Shown piece by piece: positions 37,644 to 46,937 of a stretch of 64,000 bases of DNA (position 1 is its first letter; the number at the start of each line of letters is the position of its first letter). The DNA is from Blattabacterium sp. (Blattella germanica) str. Bge (GTDB taxonomy: Bacteria > Bacteroidota > Bacteroidia > Flavobacteriales > Blattabacteriaceae): NCBI RefSeq assembly GCF_000022605.2, contig NC_013454.1, forward strand, positions 124,001 through 188,000, given 5' to 3'. The position numbers and the translations under genes were made by a program. The notes below the pieces were generated by a model. It was given only the letters and a program-made list of their open reading frames with translations. It was not told the DNA's origin and searched no databases.

Positions 37644-39164
37644 ATGCTTTCTAAAAAAGGAAAAATACCTCCTCAAGCATTGGGTTTAGAAGAAGCCATA
37701 ATAGGAGCTATTATGATAGATAAAAAAGGATTAGATGAAATTATTGATATCCTTTTTCCTGAAGTTTTTTACAAAAAAGAACATCAAGAAATCTTTGGGG
37801 CAGTTCAAAAGTTATATCATAATTCTAAACCAATTGATCTATATACTGTATCAAACGAACTTCGTAAAATTGGAAAATTGGAATTGATAGGGGGGGAATT
37901 TTATTTGATAGAATTAACACAAAAAGTTGTTTCTTCTGCGCATATAGAATATCATAGTAGGATTATATTACAAAAATTCTTTTTAAGAAAATTAATCAGT
38001 ATATCTTCTGATATTATTCAAAAATGTTATGAGGATAGTATAGACGTATTTGATCTTTTAGATCATGCAGAATCGAAACTTTTTGAGATGAATCAAAAAT
38101 ATTTAATTACAAAAAAATATGAAACAACTCAATGTCTCATCAAAAAAGCTATTGATAAAATCAAAAAAACAGAAAAAGAAGGATTAAGTGGAATTTCTTC
38201 TGGATTTCACAAAATGGATCAGATAACTTCTGGATGGCAAAATTCTGATTTAATTATACTAGCTTCTAGACCAGGAATGGGAAAAACAACTTTTATGTTG
38301 TCTATGGTAAAAAATATTGTAATAGAACAAAAAATTCCTGTTGTAATTTTTTCATTAGAAATGTCTTCTATTCAATTGATAACAAGACTACTTTCATCAG
38401 AAACTGGAATTTCTTCAGAAAAAATAAAAAGAGCTAATTTGTCAAAATTAGATTGGGAATGCTTGATTCATAAAACAAACAATTTGAAGGAAGCTCCTTT
38501 ATTTATAGATGATACCCCTTCTTTATCTATATTTAATTTACGTGCAAAATGCCGACGTTTGATATCTCAATATGGAATAAAATTGATATTAATAGATTAT
38601 ATGCAATTGATGGTGATCAATGATCATGGATCTAAATTACAAAATAGAGAACAAGAAATATCAGTTATTTCTAGGAATTTAAAATCTATAGCTAAGGAGC
38701 TTGATATTCCTATTATAGCTTTATCCCAGCTTTCTAGAGCCGTTGAAACTAGGGGAGGGAGCAAACGTCCTTTGTTGTCTGATTTACGTGAATCAGGAGC
38801 GATTGAACAAGATGCAGATATTGTTTTATTTATTTATAGACCTGAATATTATGGATTTAAAACTTGGGACTCTGATGAAGATAATGATTCTTGTATTGGA
38901 CAGGCAGAAATCATTATAGCTAAACATAGGAATGGAGGACTAGACAAATTTCGTTTAAAATTTATAAGTGATCAAGCTAAATTTGTTAATTTAGAAGAAA
39001 AAAAACAAACTTCATTGATTTGGGAAGAGGATTACAAAAAGAATTTTCTTGATCAAGAAAATTCTTTAATGTCGTTTTATGGTGATTTTGACAACATTTA
39101 TCCAGAATCTCAATATGACAATGATATCGATTTTAATTCTTTGGATGAAGATTTAAAAAAATAG
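37644..39164 (+). CDS. dnaB: Replicative DNA helicase DnaB
   Basis: This 506-residue hexameric helicase unwinds DNA at the replication fork. The N-terminal primase-interaction domain (about 1-110, PPQALGLEEAIIGAIMIDKKGLDEI) is followed by a linker and a RecA-like C-terminal domain. That domain carries Walker A ASRPGMGKTTF, FSLEMSSIQL, Walker B LILIDYMQLM, LSQLSRAVETRGGSKRPLLSDLRESGAIEQDAD and the arginine-finger region AKHRNGGLDKFRL. There is no intein. It starts at the ATG at 37644 after a 119-base gap that holds no convincing gene. Confidence 0.95.
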   Translation: MLSKKGKIPPQALGLEEAIIGAIMIDKKGLDEIIDILFPEVFYKKEHQEIFGAVQKLYHNSKPIDLYTVSNELRKIGKLELIGGEFYLIELTQKVVSSAHIEYHSRIILQKFFLRKLISISSDIIQKCYEDSIDVFDLLDHAESKLFEMNQKYLITKKYETTQCLIKKAIDKIKKTEKEGLSGISSGFHKMDQITSGWQNSDLIILASRPGMGKTTFMLSMVKNIVIEQKIPVVIFSLEMSSIQLITRLLSSETGISSEKIKRANLSKLDWECLIHKTNNLKEAPLFIDDTPSLSIFNLRAKCRRLISQYGIKLILIDYMQLMVINDHGSKLQNREQEISVISRNLKSIAKELDIPIIALSQLSRAVETRGGSKRPLLSDLRESGAIEQDADIVLFIYRPEYYGFKTWDSDEDNDSCIGQAEIIIAKHRNGGLDKFRLKFISDQAKFVNLEEKKQTSLIWEEDYKKNFLDQENSLMSFYGDFDNIYPESQYDNDIDFNSLDEDLKK

Positions 39165-39171
39165 AAGTGTA

Positions 39172-40398
39172 TTGAATTTTGAATGGTTTTTTTCTAAAAA
39201 AACAATTTGGAAAGATTGTAGTAAAAATAGAACTCTTCTAACAATAGTAATTATAACACAAATAACAATAACTTTTGGTTTAATTATTGCTATTTTAACT
39301 TTTTCTATAGGATTTGGATTTAAAGAAATTATAAAAGAAAAATTGTTAAATGTTAGAGGTCAAATTATTGTAAAAAACAAAAATTCAGTTTTTTCTATAA
39401 AAAATAAAAATTACTTTTTAAAAAAATATTTTAATTCTAATTACATTAAGCAAATTCATGGAATTATTGAAAATAATGTAATTATTGGAACGAATAATAA
39501 AACAGGAAGATATATATATAAAGGATTATATGAGGATTATAATCCTATTTTTTTTCAATATTTTTTAGTTAAGGGAAATTTTTGTAACAAAAAAACAAAT
39601 GATGACTGTCATAAAAACATTATTTTATCCAAAAAAATATCTCGATCATTAGGATTAAATATTGGATCAAATGTGAAAATAGATTTCCTTTTTTTTAAAA
39701 AAAAAGGGACTCCTATTATTATTTCCAAAAAATTTATAGTTTCTGGTTTATATGAAACTGGAATCCCAGAATTTGATGATTTATATATTATTGGAAATAT
39801 AAAATCTATTCAACAAATTTATGGATGGAAAAAAGATTTATCAGAAAAATTTGAAATTTTTGGATCTTCTTTTCAAAAGATTAATAAAAAAATTTTTGAA
39901 AAAATACCTAATAATTTTTCAGTTAAAATTATTTATGATCAACAAGATCATGATATTACAGAATGGATAAATATATTTGATTCAAATATTATCGTTATTA
40001 GTTTCATTGTTTTTATGTCACTGGTCATAAATATGATTGTATTTATTCTAATCCTCATTTTAGAAAGAATTAGAACTATAGGAATTTTAAAAATTTTAGG
40101 AGCTCAAAACAAAACTATAAATAAAATATTTTTGTTTTATGTTCTACAAATATTTATTCCATCATTAATTATAGGAAACATTATAGGAATTACATTATTA
40201 ATGGTGCAGAAAAAATTTCATTTAGTATCACTAAACAAAATACAATATTTTGTAGATTTTGTACCTATTTATATCAATATCAGTCACATTTTGATTATTA
40301 ACTTATCTATTACTTTGATTTGTTTTGTGACAATGTTTTTTCCTACTTTATTTATTGTTCATAAAATTACCCCCATAAAAGTAGTGGAATTTGAATAA
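39172..40398 (+). CDS. FtsX/LolE-type ABC transporter permease
   Basis: This 408-residue inner-membrane protein has a TM helix near residues 22-45, a large periplasmic domain (about 50-270), then three helices at the C-terminal end (about 270-300, 315-345, 370-400). This is the MacB/FtsX-LolC/E permease layout. LILERIRTIGILKILGAQNKTI is the family's coupling segment. A lipoprotein-releasing (LolC/E-like) role is the most likely, not proven. No ATPase gene adjoins it. The only possible start is TTG at 39172. The N terminus MNFEWFFSKK matches flavobacterial relatives, which supports that codon. Confidence 0.75.
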   Translation: MNFEWFFSKKTIWKDCSKNRTLLTIVIITQITITFGLIIAILTFSIGFGFKEIIKEKLLNVRGQIIVKNKNSVFSIKNKNYFLKKYFNSNYIKQIHGIIENNVIIGTNNKTGRYIYKGLYEDYNPIFFQYFLVKGNFCNKKTNDDCHKNIILSKKISRSLGLNIGSNVKIDFLFFKKKGTPIIISKKFIVSGLYETGIPEFDDLYIIGNIKSIQQIYGWKKDLSEKFEIFGSSFQKINKKIFEKIPNNFSVKIIYDQQDHDITEWINIFDSNIIVISFIVFMSLVINMIVFILILILERIRTIGILKILGAQNKTINKIFLFYVLQIFIPSLIIGNIIGITLLMVQKKFHLVSLNKIQYFVDFVPIYINISHILIINLSITLICFVTMFFPTLFIVHKITPIKVVEFE

Positions 40399-40454
40399 TT
40401 CTCAAAATTTAATTTTGTATTTTTGTTTTTGATAAAAGAAAATTCAATTGATTT

Positions 40455-41843
40455 TTGACACTTGTAAAATCTTCATCTGGAATAAGAGGGACATTAGGAG
40501 GAAAAGTAGGAGAAGGTTTTTCTCCTATAGATATAATTAAATTTTCTGCTGGATATGTTTCTTGGATGAAAAGAAAATATAAAAGAAAGAAAAAGTATGT
40601 TATCGTATTAGGTAGAGATGGAAGAATTACCTCTGCTTTATTTCAACAATTTTTGATAATCTCTTTTAGAAGTTTGGGAGTAGATGTTATAAACATTGGT
40701 TTATCTACAACTCCTACCGTTGGAATAGCCGTTATAAATGAGCAAGCCGATGGAGGAGTCATGTTAACGGCTAGTCATAATCCTAAGAATTGGAATGGTT
40801 TAAAAATGTTTAATTCTTATGGAGAGTTTTTATCTGAAGAGGATATTCAAAAATTATTTTATATAACAGAAAAAGGAAATTTCCTATTTTCTTCTTATAA
40901 AAAATTAGGAAATCTTTTTTATAGAAAGAATTATATTCAAAAACATATAGAAAAAATTCTTTCATTGCCTATTATAGATAAAAATATCATTCAACAAGCC
41001 AGGTTGAAAATTGTGATAGACGGAATAAATTCAACTGGTGGAATAGCTGTCCCTATACTTTTAAAAAATTTAGGTGTTCATGTAATTGAGATGCATTGTG
41101 ATCCTCATGGTGATTTTATTCATAATCCTGAACCCATTAAAAAAAATTTAAAAGAAATATGTAATAAAGTTCCGGAAATCAAAGCGGATCTAGGTATTTC
41201 TGTGGATCCAGATGTTGATCGTGTGGTATTTATTTGTGAAAATGGAGATTTCTTTGGAGAAGAATATACTTTAATTTCCATAGCTGACTATGTATTAAAA
41301 AATCAATTGGGTCCTGTTGTTTCTACACTATCTTCTTCTCATGCATTAAAGGATCTTGCAATAAAAAAAGGAGTTCCTTATCATCCTACTTCTGTAGGAG
41401 AAGTTCATGTTATTCAAAAAATGAAAGAAGTTCATGCTGTGATAGGAGGAGAAGGAAATGGGGGGATTGTTTATCCTAAATTGCGTTATGGTAGGGATGC
41501 ATTGGTGGGAATCGCTTTATTTTTAACTCAAATAGCTAAACTTTCTAATATTTCATTATCCAAATTGAAAAAAAAATATTCCAATTATTTCATGTCGAAA
41601 AAAAAGATCCGATTTTATTCTCATGAAAAAATTCAAACATTACTAAAAAGAATAAAAGAAAAATATAAAGGAAAAAAAATGAATTTGAGCGATGGAATTA
41701 AGATTGATTTATCAAACAAGGAATGGATACATATTAGAAAATCTAATACTGAAAACATTATTAGAATACATACAGAAAGTTATTCAAAAACAAGAGCTGA
41801 TTTATTAGCAAAAGAAATTATATGTGAAATTAAAAAATTGTGA
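40455..41843 (+). CDS. glmM: Phosphoglucosamine mutase family protein
   Basis: This 462-residue phosphohexomutase most probably converts glucosamine-6-P to glucosamine-1-P for UDP-GlcNAc, which feeds murA. Seen: SSSGIRGTLGGKVGEG, the phosphoserine loop TASHNPKNWNG, metal loop DPDVDRVVFI, sugar-binding GEGNGGIVYP and the C-terminal phosphate-binding RKSNTENIIRIHTES. A phosphomannomutase/phosphoglucomutase activity cannot be excluded. The start is TTG at 40455, giving MTLVKSSSGIRGT, which matches the usual flavobacterial N terminus. rplS follows closely. Confidence 0.88.
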   Translation: MTLVKSSSGIRGTLGGKVGEGFSPIDIIKFSAGYVSWMKRKYKRKKKYVIVLGRDGRITSALFQQFLIISFRSLGVDVINIGLSTTPTVGIAVINEQADGGVMLTASHNPKNWNGLKMFNSYGEFLSEEDIQKLFYITEKGNFLFSSYKKLGNLFYRKNYIQKHIEKILSLPIIDKNIIQQARLKIVIDGINSTGGIAVPILLKNLGVHVIEMHCDPHGDFIHNPEPIKKNLKEICNKVPEIKADLGISVDPDVDRVVFICENGDFFGEEYTLISIADYVLKNQLGPVVSTLSSSHALKDLAIKKGVPYHPTSVGEVHVIQKMKEVHAVIGGEGNGGIVYPKLRYGRDALVGIALFLTQIAKLSNISLSKLKKKYSNYFMSKKKIRFYSHEKIQTLLKRIKEKYKGKKMNLSDGIKIDLSNKEWIHIRKSNTENIIRIHTESYSKTRADLLAKEIICEIKKL

Positions 41844-41870
41844 TTGATTAATATAAACAATTATGTTGCT

Positions 41871-42215
41871 ATGTTACAAAATTTGATTAGATACACAGAA
41901 GAGAAATTTATTTCTAAAAATGATTTTCCATTATTTCATTCTGGAGATACAATTACTGTTTTTTTTGAAATTAAAGAAGGAGAAAAAAAAAGAATCCAAT
42001 CTTTTAAAGGAATAGTTATCAAAAAACAGGGAAAAGGATTAACGAAGACATTTACTATTCGAAAAATAAGTAGCGGAATAGGAATAGAACGTATATTCAT
42101 TTTCAATCAACCAAACATACAAAAAATAGAAGTTAACAAGAAAGGAAAAGTTCGTAGATCTAGAATTTATTATTTTAGATTTCTTAAGGGTAAGAAAGCA
42201 AGAGTGAAAAGTTAA
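41871..42215 (+). CDS. rplS: 50S ribosomal protein L19
   Basis: This 114-residue L19 contributes to the 30S-50S interface. The core GDTITVFFEIKEGEKKRIQSFKGIVI, TFTIRKISSGIGIERIF and the C-terminal IEVNKKGKVRRSRIYYFRFLKGKKAR are diagnostic. The frame is open from a TTG right after glmM, but the ATG at 41871 gives the family length. A strong terminator-like hairpin follows two bases after the stop, ending this plus-strand run. Confidence 0.95.
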   Translation: MLQNLIRYTEEKFISKNDFPLFHSGDTITVFFEIKEGEKKRIQSFKGIVIKKQGKGLTKTFTIRKISSGIGIERIFIFNQPNIQKIEVNKKGKVRRSRIYYFRFLKGKKARVKS

Positions 42216-42216
42216 C

Positions 42217-42269
42217 AAAAAAGCAAAAAAATAGAGAACCATCGTGCACTCTTTTTTTTGCTTTTTTTT
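42217..42269. terminator. Bidirectional intrinsic terminator between rplS and lipoprotein gene
   Basis: A stem of about 20 bp pairs AAAAAAGCAAAAAAATAGAG (42217-42236) with CTCTTTTTTTTGCTTTTTTT-like sequence (42249-42269), with one mismatch and a 12-base loop. The T-rich right arm serves the plus strand (rplS). The A-rich left arm gives Ts for the minus strand (lipoprotein gene), as expected between convergent genes. Confidence 0.75.
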
Positions 42270-42279
42270 CCAATCCTAA

Positions 42280-42558
42280 TTATTTGTTATTTTTTTCGCT
42301 TTCTTCAGTAGTTACTTTTTCTTTTTCAGATGTAGTTCCGTTTTCCTCATTATTGCTTTTTGAAGTTTCCTCATTAGAGGTTGCAGGAGGAGTGTTTGTT
42401 GTAGTGGAATCTGTTTGACCTTCATTATTATTAGCTGTTTTTTCCTCTTCTGTTGTAGTAGAGGAATTTTCATTTTTATTTTTGTTATTACAACTGATAG
42501 TAAACAAAAATATTGCTAATAGGATCGTAGTAATAGTAATTCTTAATTTTTTCATCAT
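42280..42558 (-). CDS. Small low-complexity putative lipoprotein
   Basis: This 92-residue protein has a basic start, a hydrophobic segment (about 5-20) and a candidate lipidated Cys23 (LFTISC). The lipobox is loose, as is common in Bacteroidetes. Everything after the Cys is low-complexity Thr/Ser/Asn/Glu, highly charged and probably disordered. No domain was recognised and no function can be inferred. It converges on rplS across a strong terminator and diverges from guaB. A second ATG one codon later is equally possible. Confidence 0.6.
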   Translation of the reverse strand: MMKKLRITITTILLAIFLFTISCNNKNKNENSSTTTEEEKTANNNEGQTDSTTTNTPPATSNEETSKSNNEENGTTSEKEKVTTEESEKNNK

Positions 42559-42738
42559 AATCAATAATATTTCAATTGTTACATATTCTGGGCAAATTTA
42601 TATAAAAATTTGAAATGAAAAAATATATCATTATTTGTATTTTTTTTTCTTAATTGAAAGGCATGAAAATAAGAACATCATGAAATTCTGTTTTTTCATT
42701 CGACTAAACAAAATTATATATTTTTATAAATAAAAATT

Positions 42739-44208
42739 ATGTCTTTAAATAAAAAAATTTTAAAAGAGGCTCTAACTTTTGATGATGTTTTGCTTGTTCC
42801 TTCTTATTCTTCAATACTTCCGTCAGAAGTCTCTCTTAAAACTTATCTAACTCCTGATATTTCACTTAATATTCCCATATTGAGTGCTGCTATGGATACA
42901 GTAACTGAATCTTCTTTAGCTATATCCATAGCTAGAGAAGGAGGAATAGGAATTATTCATAAAAACATGAGTATAAAAAATCAGTCAGAAGAAGTTTATA
43001 GGGTAAAAAGAAGCGAAAGTGGAATGATAGATGATCCTATTACTCTTTCCAGAAATTCTACACTGAGACATGCCCAATATCTTATGAATAAATATAAAAT
43101 ATCTGGACTTCCTGTTATAGAAAAAGATTATTCATTAGTGGGAATTATTACGAGAAGAGATATCAAATATCGTATAAATCTGGATTCTTTAGTAGAAGAA
43201 GTAATGACAAAAGAAAATTTGATTACTTCTAAAAAAAATATAACTCTGGAAAAGGCAAAAAATATTTTGTTGAAGGAAAGAATAGAAAAATTGCCCATTA
43301 TAGATGATAATCATAAATTGGTAGGATTAATCACAATTAGAGATATTGATAATTTAATTGAGTACCCAAATGCATGTAAAGATTCTAAAGGACGTCTACA
43401 TGTAGGAGCTGCTATTGGAATAGATAAACATACTTTAGAAAGAGTTGAATCTTTGGTGAAAATGGGGGTGGATATTATAGCTATAGATTCAGCTCATGGT
43501 CATTCTTCTAGAGTATTGAAAATTATTAAATCAATTCGTTTTTCTTTTCCCAGAATTCCATTATTGGCTGGAAACGTAGTGACAAAAGAAGGAGCTAAAG
43601 ATTTAATAGATGCAGGTTCTACTGTTTTAAAAGTAGGAATAGGATCTGGTTCTATTTGTACTACGAGAGTGATAGCTGGAGTAGGAATGCCTCAAATAAC
43701 AGCTATTAATGATGTATATGAATATGCTAAAGATAGAAATGTTAATGTGGTTTCCGATGGGGGGATTAGATATTCAGGAGATGTAGTAAAAGCTATTGCG
43801 GCAGGGGCTAGTTCTGTTATGATTGGTAGTTTATTCGCAGGAACGGATGAATCTCCTGGAGAAGAAGTTATTTTCCAAGGAAGAAAGTTTAAAACTTATG
43901 TTGGTATGGGATCTTTAATTGCTATGAAAAGAGGGAGCAAAGATCGTTATTTTCAATTTAGTGAAAAATCTGTTCCAGAAGGAATAGAAGCTATAGTTCC
44001 TTATAAAGGAAAAATGAAAGATACAATTTATCAAATTTGTGGTGGATTGCGTTCTGGAATGGGTTATTGTGGAGTTTCATCTATTACTGAGCTTATGAAA
44101 ACAGGAAAATTTGTAAGAATCACCAATTCTGGATTAAAAGAAAATCATCCACACAGTGTTAGCATTACAAAAGAAACTCCAAACTATAATACCCGGGACG
44201 GGATTTGA
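42739..44208 (+). CDS. guaB: IMP dehydrogenase
   Basis: This 489-residue enzyme oxidises IMP to XMP, the committed step to GTP. The (beta/alpha)8 barrel is split by a CBS pair (about 95-205). Catalytic Cys307 sits in [33 protein letters not shown] and the flap [17 protein letters not shown] are intact. The C-terminal [12 protein letters not shown] is the usual end, but here the frame runs on for five codons (TRDGI) into the antisense of tRNA-Leu and stops at 44208. The last 19 bases therefore overlap that tRNA gene. The start is the ATG at 42739. Confidence 0.95.
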   Translation: MSLNKKILKEALTFDDVLLVPSYSSILPSEVSLKTYLTPDISLNIPILSAAMDTVTESSLAISIAREGGIGIIHKNMSIKNQSEEVYRVKRSESGMIDDPITLSRNSTLRHAQYLMNKYKISGLPVIEKDYSLVGIITRRDIKYRINLDSLVEEVMTKENLITSKKNITLEKAKNILLKERIEKLPIIDDNHKLVGLITIRDIDNLIEYPNACKDSKGRLHVGAAIGIDKHTLERVESLVKMGVDIIAIDSAHGHSSRVLKIIKSIRFSFPRIPLLAGNVVTKEGAKDLIDAGSTVLKVGIGSGSICTTRVIAGVGMPQITAINDVYEYAKDRNVNVVSDGGIRYSGDVVKAIAAGASSVMIGSLFAGTDESPGEEVIFQGRKFKTYVGMGSLIAMKRGSKDRYFQFSEKSVPEGIEAIVPYKGKMKDTIYQICGGLRSGMGYCGVSSITELMKTGKFVRITNSGLKENHPHSVSITKETPNYNTRDGI

Positions 44209-44274
44209 ACCCGTACGATCGCAATGATCACAGGATTTTAAGTCCTGTGTGTCTACCAATTCCACCACCCGGGT
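44190..44274 (-). tRNA. tRNA-Leu (anticodon TAA)
   Basis: An 85-nt class II tRNA on the minus strand. Acceptor ACCCGGG pairs with CCCGGGT, discriminator A. The D arm is GTGGAATTGGTAGACAC. The anticodon stem CAGGA/TCCTG encloses the loop with TAA. A variable arm (TGATCATTGCGATCG region) and T arm GGGTTCAAATCCC follow. CCA is not encoded. The 3' acceptor and T-arm overlap the guaB 3' end on the other strand. tRNA-Gly lies 9 bases upstream. Confidence 0.95.
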
Positions 44275-44283
44275 GATATAAAA

Positions 44284-44356
<73 letters not shown>

Positions 44357-44462
44357 CAATTCTATACGACAATTTAAAAACACTTTAGTATATATAGCAA
44401 ATTATTTTTCTTTAATTGAATTTTTTTTCAAAGAAAATTAACGGGATCTATTTCTTTTTTTT

Positions 44463-46874
44463 TTAATTTCTTAATATTTCTTCAGCTCTATTAATAATTT
44501 TTATGGGCATTCCAGATATTTTTGCTACGTGAATTCCAAAACTATGCTCACTTCCTCCAACCATTAGTTTCCGCATGAAAATAATATCATCATCAATTTG
44601 TTTTGCAGAAACATGATAATTTTTTATTCTTTTAAAGATAGTACTCATTTCATTTAATTCATGATAATGAGTTGCAAATAAGGTCATAGGACGTAAACTG
44701 TTTTCATGTAAAAATTCAACTATAGATTTTGCTATTGAAATTCCATCATAAGTACTTGTTCCTCTTCCTATTTCATCTAAAATAAGAAAACTTCTTTTGG
44801 AAATATTATTTAGAATACTTGCTGTTTCGTTCATTTCTACCATAAAAGTGGATTCTCCTAAAGAGATATTATCTGAAGCTCCTACTCTACTAAATATTTT
44901 GTCTATTAATCCTATTTCTGCATATTTAGCTGGAACAAAACTTCCAATATGAGCCATAAGTATAATAATAGCTGTTTGACGTAAAATAGCAGATTTTCCG
45001 GACATATTTGGTCCTGTTATGATCATAATTTGTTGATCTGATTTATTTAAAATGATATCATTTGGAATGTAAGAAATTTTGGATATAAATTGTCTTTCAA
45101 TAACTGGATGTCTTCCTTTGATAATGTGTATTTTTAAAGAGTGATTGATTTCTGGTTTTACATAATTATTTTCTAATGCCAGATTAGAGAAGGAGTATAA
45201 AACATCTAATTTTGCAATTTCTTTCGCATTTTTTTGTAAATGTTTTATTTTTTCTAGAATTTGATTGATTAAATCATTGAATATTTTTTTTTCCAAAGAG
45301 AGTATTTTTTGTTCAGCATTCAAAATTTTCAACTCATAATTTTTTAATTCTTCGGTTATATATCTCCCAGAATTAGCCAACGTTTGTTTTTGAATCCAAT
45401 GAGATGGTACTTTATATTTTTTTGAAGCTTTTACTTCAAAAAAGTATCCAAAAATATTGTTGTATCCAATTTTTAAGTTGTTTATTCCTGTATTTAATTG
45501 TTCTATTTTGCGAAGTTTTTCCAAATATTCTTTTTGCGAAAAATAGAGCATACGAATTTCGTCTAATTCTTTAGAAAATCCTTTTATGATTACATTTCCT
45601 TTTCCTTTTTCAATTTGATGTGGAGGATTCTCTTGTATGGTATTAACAATTTTATCAGATATCATTTTACAATCTTGAAAAGAATTTGCGATATCTGTAA
45701 GTATTTGAGAATCTTGAGATAAAAAAAATTTTTTTATTTCAGAAATGGAAATCAAAGATTTGTGCAATGTATATATTTCACGAGGAGAAATTTTTCCTAT
45801 AACCATTTTTGAAATCATTCTTTCTATATCATGAATATCTTTAAGTTTTTTTTTTATAAAATCTCGTAGAATATGATTGGAATATAGTTTTTGAACTATT
45901 TGATGACGTTTTTTTATATGAAATATATTTATTAAAGGAAAAAGAATCCAATTTTTTAACAATCGACCTCCCATAGGCGTTATTGTTTGATCCATAATAT
46001 TGATTAAAGGAACTCCTTCTTTATTCAAAGAATGAAAAATTTCTAGATTTTGAAAGGTAAAGTTATCAATCCACATATGTTCTTCTTTTTTTATTCTTCG
46101 TATGTTAGAAATGTGTTTGATATTGAAATGATGTGTATTATGTAGATAAGACAATATCACTCCAGAAGAAATAATTCCTAATTTTAGATCATTAATCCCA
46201 AATCCTTTTAGAGAATTTGTCTTGAAATGTGATGTCAATTTTTCATATGCGAGTCCATAATCAAATATCCAATCTTCCATTAAAAAGGTATAATATTTTT
46301 TTCTTAAGAATTGATCCACAAATTTTTTTTCTTTTCTTTGAAAAAGAATTTCACTGGGATTAAAAAGTTTTAAATATTGTAATACATTATTTTTTGTATC
46401 TTCTGTAACAAAAAATTCTCCTGTAGAAATATCTAGAAAACTCAATCCTAAATTTTTTATTCCTAAATGAATAGAAGCTAAAAAATTGTTTGATTTAGTT
46501 TCTAGAATATTTTCATTTATAGCTATTCCTGGTGTCACAAGTTCAGTGACTCCTCTTTTCACAATATTCTTTCCTTTTTTTGGTTCTTCTAGTTGATCAC
46601 AAATTGCTACGCGTAATCCTGAACGTATTAATTTTGGTAAATAAGTATTTAATGAATGATAAGGAAATCCTGCTAGATGAATATGAGATCGTTTAGTTAA
46701 AACAATATTTAATATTTTAGAACATTGAATAGCATCTTTTCCAAAAATTTCATAAAAATCCCCAACTTGAAATAATAAAATTGTATCTGGATATTTAGTT
46801 TTTATATTATTATATTGCTGAATTAATGGAGTTACTTCTTTTTTTTTACAATAAAATTTGTCGTTTTTATTCAT
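44463..46874 (-). CDS. mutS: DNA mismatch repair protein MutS
   Basis: This 803-residue mismatch sensor has an N-terminal recognition domain with VGDFYEIFGKDA (Phe-x-Glu wedge). A connector, lever and clamp follow, then the ATPase with Walker A GPNMSGKSAIL, SRVGASDNISLGESTFMVEM, Walker B FLILDEIGRGTSTYDG and ATHYHEL. It is somewhat shorter at the C terminus than E. coli MutS, ending soon after the helix-turn-helix-like IIKRAEEIL-type segment. mutL is not in the window. The gene is divergent from ileS with a 63-base gap. Confidence 0.94.
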   Translation of the reverse strand: MNKNDKFYCKKKEVTPLIQQYNNIKTKYPDTILLFQVGDFYEIFGKDAIQCSKILNIVLTKRSHIHLAGFPYHSLNTYLPKLIRSGLRVAICDQLEEPKKGKNIVKRGVTELVTPGIAINENILETKSNNFLASIHLGIKNLGLSFLDISTGEFFVTEDTKNNVLQYLKLFNPSEILFQRKEKKFVDQFLRKKYYTFLMEDWIFDYGLAYEKLTSHFKTNSLKGFGINDLKLGIISSGVILSYLHNTHHFNIKHISNIRRIKKEEHMWIDNFTFQNLEIFHSLNKEGVPLINIMDQTITPMGGRLLKNWILFPLINIFHIKKRHQIVQKLYSNHILRDFIKKKLKDIHDIERMISKMVIGKISPREIYTLHKSLISISEIKKFFLSQDSQILTDIANSFQDCKMISDKIVNTIQENPPHQIEKGKGNVIIKGFSKELDEIRMLYFSQKEYLEKLRKIEQLNTGINNLKIGYNNIFGYFFEVKASKKYKVPSHWIQKQTLANSGRYITEELKNYELKILNAEQKILSLEKKIFNDLINQILEKIKHLQKNAKEIAKLDVLYSFSNLALENNYVKPEINHSLKIHIIKGRHPVIERQFISKISYIPNDIILNKSDQQIMIITGPNMSGKSAILRQTAIIILMAHIGSFVPAKYAEIGLIDKIFSRVGASDNISLGESTFMVEMNETASILNNISKRSFLILDEIGRGTSTYDGISIAKSIVEFLHENSLRPMTLFATHYHELNEMSTIFKRIKNYHVSAKQIDDDIIFMRKLMVGGSEHSFGIHVAKISGMPIKIINRAEEILRN

Positions 46875-46937
46875 AAAAAATGTATTTATTTAGAGTAAAA
46901 TAGAAGATTTTTAATTTATTATCACAATAAAAACCTT

